From Rhynchopus sp. YZ270_cl-10 (Eukaryota; Euglenozoa; Diplonemea; Diplonemida; Diplonemidae): a DNA stretch of 64,000 nt. Under the pieces are notes generated by a model. The model saw only the letters and a program-made list of their open reading frames with translations. It was not told the origin of the DNA and searched no databases. Below, one piece after another: positions 59,190 through 64,000 of this stretch (position 1 is its first letter; the number at the start of each line of letters is the position of its first letter). Made by a program: the position numbers and the translations under genes. Location of the stretch: assembly GCA_964035575.1 (NCBI GenBank), contig OZ037851.1:1178001-1242000 (forward strand), in the 5' to 3' direction.

Positions 59190-60410
59190 ATGCCGCCTAA
59201 GAAGAAGGCTGTTTCTGTGGTGCTGCCTGTTGAGGCACCTCGTTTATTGACGACACCACGGCGTGATACTACTCCTTCTCGTGTACCTACTTCACGTGGC
59301 TCCCCTGAACGGAAGCGGAGGAGGAAGGTGTCGTCACCGAGGAGAACACCGGGGTCGCCACAGCGTACTGCTAATAGTACTTCTACTGTTACCCCACGCC
59401 CGACACCGACGCCTGCACATACACCACGGAGGTCGACAACGGAGGTGGAGGTGGCTACACCGTCGATGCGGTATATTGATCCGAATTTGTGCGAGACGTT
59501 GCCGGTGGCGGCCTTTGCGACGCCATTGCAGGAGATGGGGGTGGTGGAGGAGGTGGTGGCAGAAGTGGAGGATCACGACCAGGACTATCTGGGTCTCATG
59601 GCGTTGCATGAGGAGAGCGGCCACAGCAGCCTCCGTTGTGAGAGCATGAAGTGCTCCGCAGCGCGCTTTCTTATCGACAAGGCAGGGCAGCGCAGTGTGG
59701 TGACATACCTCGCAGAGTTTGTGGTGCTCCTCGGGAGCACCTCGATGTCGGTTTTGCTGCCAAAAGAATGCGTCAAAATCACCGAAACGCAGCGTCTAGG
59801 AGAGGATGCAACACATCAAGCAACCGACCTCTCAATTTCTTACAACGGCACCGAAAAGCAAAAACGCTCAAAACGGCGGCTAAAAACACTGAGAAAGAGG
59901 AAGGAGATGATAGGAGAAGTCTCCCCACCTCCACCATCCCCAGAGGACACAGACATCCAGAGGGTGACCATCGAACGGAAGAAGGTGACTTCAACAGCGG
60001 TTGTGAAGCCGAGGGAGGGCATGCCTTGGGTGGTTGCGCTGTCAGCATCTTCTGTGCAGGGTCTTGATGTGGATGCGGAGACCGTGCACGTTGTGCTGGA
60101 GGTGAGGAAACGGAGAGCGGACGATACGTCCGAACCTACAGAAACATTGTTGCCACGAGTAGCAAACTTCTACGGCCCTATGGACGCACGCCCCGAACAG
60201 GTTGAAGCCCTGACCATCCAAGCCCTTCAGATCCTAGCAGAAAGAAGGGAGGAAGAAGCCCGGCGGTACCTCCGCCAGCTTGCGGTGCTAAAGGGAGAGG
60301 ATATTGAAGATGTTCACACAGAAGACCCGCTAGAGTCGCTCCGGTCAGCGAAGACAACACTGCTTGCTGCAATGCAAAGTGTGACAGAGGAGATGTTGTC
60401 AAGAAGATGA
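59190..60410 (+). CDS. Unrecognised 406-residue basic/disordered protein
   Basis: Residues 1-95 are Lys/Arg/Ser/Thr/Pro-rich with many S/T-P sites (MPPKKKAVSVVLPVEAPRLL, then RKRRRKVSSPRRTPGSPQ), suggesting a nuclear, phosphorylatable region. A more ordered part follows (about 95-200: DYLGLMALHEESGHSSLRCE; FVVLLGSTSMSVLLPKE), then a basic segment (KQKRSKRRLKTLRKRKE) and a helical C-terminus (EEARRYLRQLAVLKGEDIED). No family recognised. Start ATG 59190 after ACACAACACA; stop TGA 60408-60410. A type C hairpin lies about 90 bases downstream. Coding composition is strong. Confidence 0.65.
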   Translation: MPPKKKAVSVVLPVEAPRLLTTPRRDTTPSRVPTSRGSPERKRRRKVSSPRRTPGSPQRTANSTSTVTPRPTPTPAHTPRRSTTEVEVATPSMRYIDPNLCETLPVAAFATPLQEMGVVEEVVAEVEDHDQDYLGLMALHEESGHSSLRCESMKCSAARFLIDKAGQRSVVTYLAEFVVLLGSTSMSVLLPKECVKITETQRLGEDATHQATDLSISYNGTEKQKRSKRRLKTLRKRKEMIGEVSPPPPSPEDTDIQRVTIERKKVTSTAVVKPREGMPWVVALSASSVQGLDVDAETVHVVLEVRKRRADDTSEPTETLLPRVANFYGPMDARPEQVEALTIQALQILAERREEEARRYLRQLAVLKGEDIEDVHTEDPLESLRSAKTTLLAAMQSVTEEMLSRR

Positions 60411-60867
60411 TTCGCATACTTTTAGCTTTGTTTTGAAAAATCGAAAAAAATCAAGAGAAAAAAAGACCACGCATTTTGTGGCAATAGATATTTTTTCCAG
60501 TGTCTGCGTCCGCCGCATGAAGGCGTTTGCACTGTTGTAGATAAGGAGAGGAAAGAAGAGATGAAAAAAAAACAAAAAAAAAATCACGAACCCAAACCCT
60601 AACATTTGTTTTGGTGCACCGCCTCCCCATTCACACTCAGGTTGTTGCGCGCAGGGTACTTTATAATTATAGGTCGATCAATCAGAGGTGCCTGCATCAA
60701 CACAACTACTCCTTTTCTGGGATTCAATTTCTCTCTCCCCCATACTCATTCTACCACAAATTTCACGCAGAGGGGGGAAAAAACGCAAAGACACACAATA
60801 CAAACGGATAGTGAATGCGAACATAACACATCGCTATCACACCCCCTCCTCCCTTCCCACCTCCACC
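60411..60867. other. Spacer with type C hairpin
   Basis: Type C hairpin at 60500-60540, then A/T-rich sequence and a C/T-rich leader (CCTCCTCCCTTCCCACCTCC) directly before the ATG of the last gene. Confidence 0.6.
60500..60540 (+). repeat. Type C hairpin
   Basis: GTGTCTGCGTCCGCCGCATG then AAGGCGTTTGCACTGTTG. Inner stem CGCC/GGCG around GCATGAA. About 90 bases after the stop of the preceding gene. Confidence 0.6.
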
Positions 60868-63800
60868 ATGGAACGATCCGCGTGTCGTGGTGCACACAGC
60901 TCTTCTCCTCCACCCCTTCTTCCTCTTCTCCTTCTTCTTCTGCTCTGCCCTCATGTGGTAGCACAGTTTGACCGTCCAACTGTGGTGTTGCCTTCCTCTA
61001 CGGTTGTGGTGAACCCAACAAATGTTATGGTTGTGTTAGACAACTTTGTGACCGGTGTGACGGCGGGTGGGGTGGGGGATAATGGACAGACCCTTTGTAG
61101 TGGACAGCCTTGTCCATGCAGCCCGGTGCTCAATGGGAATAACGATAATGACAATCAGATTGGGTTTTTTACGGAGTATCCGAGGCTAAGCTTATCAAGC
61201 TATACACCTACGGCGACGACACCTACTGTTGGACAGTTGGGTTTTACGTTTGCGACGCCGTTGTTTCCGGTAAATGGATTTCCATTTGATATCAACATTT
61301 TCTGTGAAATAACCGACTCTGTAGGCGATAAGGTTGGGGTAAACATCAAACTGCACCTCAATGGATTAAGTTGGTCCCCCTCCAGTGGATCTGTAGTGTC
61401 CTGTGTGGAGGATACTGTCTGTACCGTTGCCCCATTCTTCACAGATCTGAATGATAATAACGGAGGACTCACAAAGCTGTCATCTAATTGGTATTCTGTG
61501 CGTTCAGATGATGTGCGTTGGGATGCAGCCTTCTTCAAGACGTTCCCTACATTAACGAACCAGCCTGCAGTAGGATGCACCGCGTGCCAAAGCGATATGG
61601 TCATAGAAACGCAGAAAAACCGAAATACTCTGATAAACGGAATCGACGTGCCGGTGGTGTTCAATGTTTCCATTACAGATGAGTTTGGCAATTCGGCGGT
61701 GGTCAGAGAGTTTCGCCTTTCTGTTGCTGCGGTCAACGATGCACCGTATGCCGAGTTTATTCCGCAGTTTCGTGATGCAAGCAGCAGCGACTCTGGCCTG
61801 CTGAAGGCAGTGTACGACACGACAAAGGGGTTCTACTACTATGAGAACTTCCTGCAGAACGTCACTACTGCGTACAACGCAACAGAGGTCAACGGTGTCT
61901 CGGATGCAGCAGACGAAGCGGCACAGACCATAGTGACCCCTCAGGTGTGCATCTCAAACTACTCAGCTCTCTTCGTTGGCGACGTCGTCTTCACCGTGCA
62001 TGCTGCCCCCGTGAACGGTGTGTCCAGCTCGTTGCGCTTCTCCGTGGTGCCCGGTCTGCGAGGCTATCCGAACTATGAAGACTTTGCGTCGTTTGAAGCA
62101 ATCCGTGTGTTGCTTGAATGCAACCTCGTTGACTCTGGTGGTGCAGTGCTGAAGATGACCATCTTCTTTGAGTTGTTCCCGCCCAACTCGCCGCCGTCTG
62201 TGGTCTGTACAGGGGGTTGTGCGCAGACGACTGCGGAGGTGCCGTTTCTGTATTTGCAGAATTTTTTCCAGATTGCGCCGTCAACCCCGGCAGGCATTGC
62301 TGACGAGGCAGAGGACCTGGTGAAGTATGTATCGTGCAGCACAACGTCGCAGACGTGCTCCTCTTCGACCGGGTCGTGCATAGAGGCGTATGCAGTGTTT
62401 GACGCAGAAGGGAACACCACGACCGCAAGCAGTGCCTTCAGTCTGAACGTCACGTTTGTTGAGTTTGCAGTCGGGAGGACAGACTTCTTGTGTACCTTTC
62501 AAGACAGTCCAAACACAACCGCCGCAGAAGCGTTGTACTCGCAGAACTCTCTGGGGGTGGACAACGTTGCCAAGCTGCCTGCGACGGCGACGCTAGGCGC
62601 AAGCATCACCATCACAGAGGTGAACCAGGTGCCCACCTTTACCCAGAGCGCGGCGCTGCAGGTGGTCGACTACTACCTTGAGACGAATGTGGCGAAGTCG
62701 GTGTCCTTTCTGACGGACGTTCGTCCTGGAGGTGTTGGGTCTGCGAGCGAGGACAGCCAGACGCTGTGCGGTGGTGTCCCCTGCTCGTGCACGGCCGTGA
62801 ATGCTGCGTACTTCGCTGTGCAGCCGGTGCTTGTCCTTTCGTCGTACAGCCCCTCTGCTGCAGTGCCCGCAACAGCAGCATTGGCATACACTATCACAAC
62901 AGGTCTCGCAGACGGGTCTGCCACAACAGTGGTGTGCACGTTGTCTGACAGTGCCGGGGGCGTGGTCACAACGCAGACGATTGAGTTCTCGCTGACGTCG
63001 GGCCCCACTTGGGCAGTGTCAAACTCGGTAGCAGAGTGCTGGGAGGACGCATCAGACCAGCCGCTGGAGGCACCACTGGTGTTCTGCAGGGTGGCAAACT
63101 TTTTGACAGGTCTTGTAGATAACAACGGTGGTGCGACGTTGTTTTCGAGCAGCAACTGCCCTGCGCCGTGCTTGCCTAGTTCCGAGCCCTGTCCAGACCT
63201 GGGTGCAGGGAACAACGTGCTGAGCGGCGGTGGCGGGGCCAGCCTGTTCTCGCAGTGTTGGTATGAAATGACGTCGACGGACGTTCGCTTTGGTGATGTC
63301 GACTTTTTGCGGGTGAAGCCGTACCTAACGGACACCGTGGCCTCATGCACTGCAAGCGCGCCATGCGCTTCGGACCTGATCTTCCAGGTGGGGAACAACA
63401 AGAACACTGCAGGCGCAACTGATATCCCGTTCACCTTCAAAGTGTCAGACGCAGAAGGAAAGTACGTCTCCTCCAAGCAGGTCTACATCAGGGTGGCTGC
63501 GGTCAACGACAAGCCCACTTTCAACGTCGCCTCCACAGGTGCAAGCATCGTAAGTGCCTCAGGCATGCAGAGCCTTGCATACCTGTTCGACGTCAGGACC
63601 GCACCCATAGGTGCAGACGACGAAGACGGCCAAGAGGTGACCGTCTCCTGTGGGTCGCCCTCAGGCATATTCGCTGCACAACCCGTGGGCGTGCTTATGA
63701 ACGACCAAGCCACGTACCAGAACGCAGCAAACTTCCCGCTCAACAAAAACCCATCGTTGGTGTTTCTGAACTTCACCCTCAGCAGCACATTGACCACCTT

Positions 63801-64000
63801 CCCACAGAACACAGTCATTACCTGCGTTCTGCAGGACAGCTTGGGTGCCACAAGCGACGCCATTAGTGGGTTTTCCTTGACCGTGACAGCCGGGCCGCCT
63901 ACGTGGGTGCCGTCAACGTATATTGTGCAATGCGATGAGGACAACAGTGCAATTCCAGCGAATGTGTCTTCTGTGTGTCAGGTACCCGGGTTTGTGGGAG
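60868..64000 (+). CDS. Large secreted protein with cadherin-like/VCBS-type repeats (partial)
   Basis: Open from ATG 60868 to the window end, at least 1,044 codons, with no stop; I read the frame through from 61741 to 64000 and at the N-terminus. The N-terminus has a Leu-rich signal sequence (PPPLLPLLLLLLLLCPHVVA). The extracellular part has Cys pairs and beta-sandwich-like segments ending in VAAVNDAP (residues about 286-293) and VAAVNDKP (about 876-883), the hallmark of cadherin-like/VCBS tandem domains. The roughly 590-residue spacing reflects a long repeat: LTDLNDNNGG...WYSVRSDDVRW and LTGLVDNNGG...WYEMTSTDVRF also recur, and GGVGDNGQTLCSGQPC recurs as SEDSQTLCGGVPCSC. Many N-x-S/T sequons. 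Likely a surface adhesin or a receptor ectodomain; a membrane anchor would lie beyond the window. Confidence 0.7.
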   Translation, partial: MERSACRGAHSSSPPPLLPLLLLLLLCPHVVAQFDRPTVVLPSSTVVVNPTNVMVVLDNFVTGVTAGGVGDNGQTLCSGQPCPCSPVLNGNNDNDNQIGFFTEYPRLSLSSYTPTATTPTVGQLGFTFATPLFPVNGFPFDINIFCEITDSVGDKVGVNIKLHLNGLSWSPSSGSVVSCVEDTVCTVAPFFTDLNDNNGGLTKLSSNWYSVRSDDVRWDAAFFKTFPTLTNQPAVGCTACQSDMVIETQKNRNTLINGIDVPVVFNVSITDEFGNSAVVREFRLSVAAVNDAPYAEFIPQFRDASSSDSGLLKAVYDTTKGFYYYENFLQNVTTAYNATEVNGVSDAADEAAQTIVTPQVCISNYSALFVGDVVFTVHAAPVNGVSSSLRFSVVPGLRGYPNYEDFASFEAIRVLLECNLVDSGGAVLKMTIFFELFPPNSPPSVVCTGGCAQTTAEVPFLYLQNFFQIAPSTPAGIADEAEDLVKYVSCSTTSQTCSSSTGSCIEAYAVFDAEGNTTTASSAFSLNVTFVEFAVGRTDFLCTFQDSPNTTAAEALYSQNSLGVDNVAKLPATATLGASITITEVNQVPTFTQSAALQVVDYYLETNVAKSVSFLTDVRPGGVGSASEDSQTLCGGVPCSCTAVNAAYFAVQPVLVLSSYSPSAAVPATAALAYTITTGLADGSATTVVCTLSDSAGGVVTTQTIEFSLTSGPTWAVSNSVAECWEDASDQPLEAPLVFCRVANFLTGLVDNNGGATLFSSSNCPAPCLPSSEPCPDLGAGNNVLSGGGGASLFSQCWYEMTSTDVRFGDVDFLRVKPYLTDTVASCTASAPCASDLIFQVGNNKNTAGATDIPFTFKVSDAEGKYVSSKQVYIRVAAVNDKPTFNVASTGASIVSASGMQSLAYLFDVRTAPIGADDEDGQEVTVSCGSPSGIFAAQPVGVLMNDQATYQNAANFPLNKNPSLVFLNFTLSSTLTTFPQNTVITCVLQDSLGATSDAISGFSLTVTAGPPTWVPSTYIVQCDEDNSAIPANVSSVCQVPGFVG

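Overview
The window looks like nuclear DNA of a unicellular, probably flagellated eukaryote that I cannot place by lineage. The evidence is spliceosomal introns (GTAT... donors), secretory signal peptides, a Golgi TMEM115-type protein, a PHO80-type cyclin, ubiquitin-like/ankyrin proteins and a protein-kinase-A-type docking domain of the kind common in flagellar proteins. Coding sequence is GC-richer (by eye above 50%), while spacers are T/A-rich with long homopolymers. Every gene I can support lies on the + strand. I found no rRNA, tRNA, CRISPR array or reverse-transcriptase-bearing element.

Layout. 1-30.4 kb is gene-poor: a cyclin gene (1805-2305), a zinc-knuckle protein (17466-18125), a tentative small spliced gene (27711-28049) and two weak coding fragments sit among many inverted-repeat elements and short hairpin repeats. 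From 30.4 kb genes become dense: a docking-domain/rhodanese fusion (30468-30965); two tandem copies of a terminal-inverted-repeat element (31.07-33.93 kb); an unknown protein with poly-Q (35480-36832); three tandem ubiquitin-like/ankyrin genes (36975-42401); an amidohydrolase (43096-44103); a three-exon TMEM115 homologue (44482-46036); four tandem secreted alpha/beta-hydrolases (47272-53057); a leucine-rich-repeat protein (53344-54015); a long coiled-coil protein (54613-58840, spliced); a basic unknown protein (59190-60410); and the start of a large secreted protein with cadherin-like repeats (60868 to beyond the window).

Three features stand out. First, most genes carry, roughly 10-110 bases after the stop, a small stem-loop (often with loop ACGAGAG) followed by TTCATCTT and a pyrimidine run. 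Stem sequences vary but keep pairing, and nearly all copies are on the coding strand, which suggests an RNA 3'-end or 3'-UTR signal. Second, both tandem gene arrays are almost identical between copies except for a few sharply bounded, strongly divergent cassettes. Third, the spacers hold several unrelated-looking foldback elements, each built from its own repeated palindrome, and two tandem copies show matched compensatory changes in their two arms.

How the genes relate: the arrays arose by local duplication (ankyrin unit about 2.0 kb; hydrolases probably as a duplicated pair), and the ankyrin duplication breakpoint lies at the start of the neighbouring amidohydrolase. There is no metabolic operon. 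Secreted esterases and the cadherin-like protein point to a cell that digests or binds extracellular material. Assignments rest on reading motifs by eye; no database was searched.
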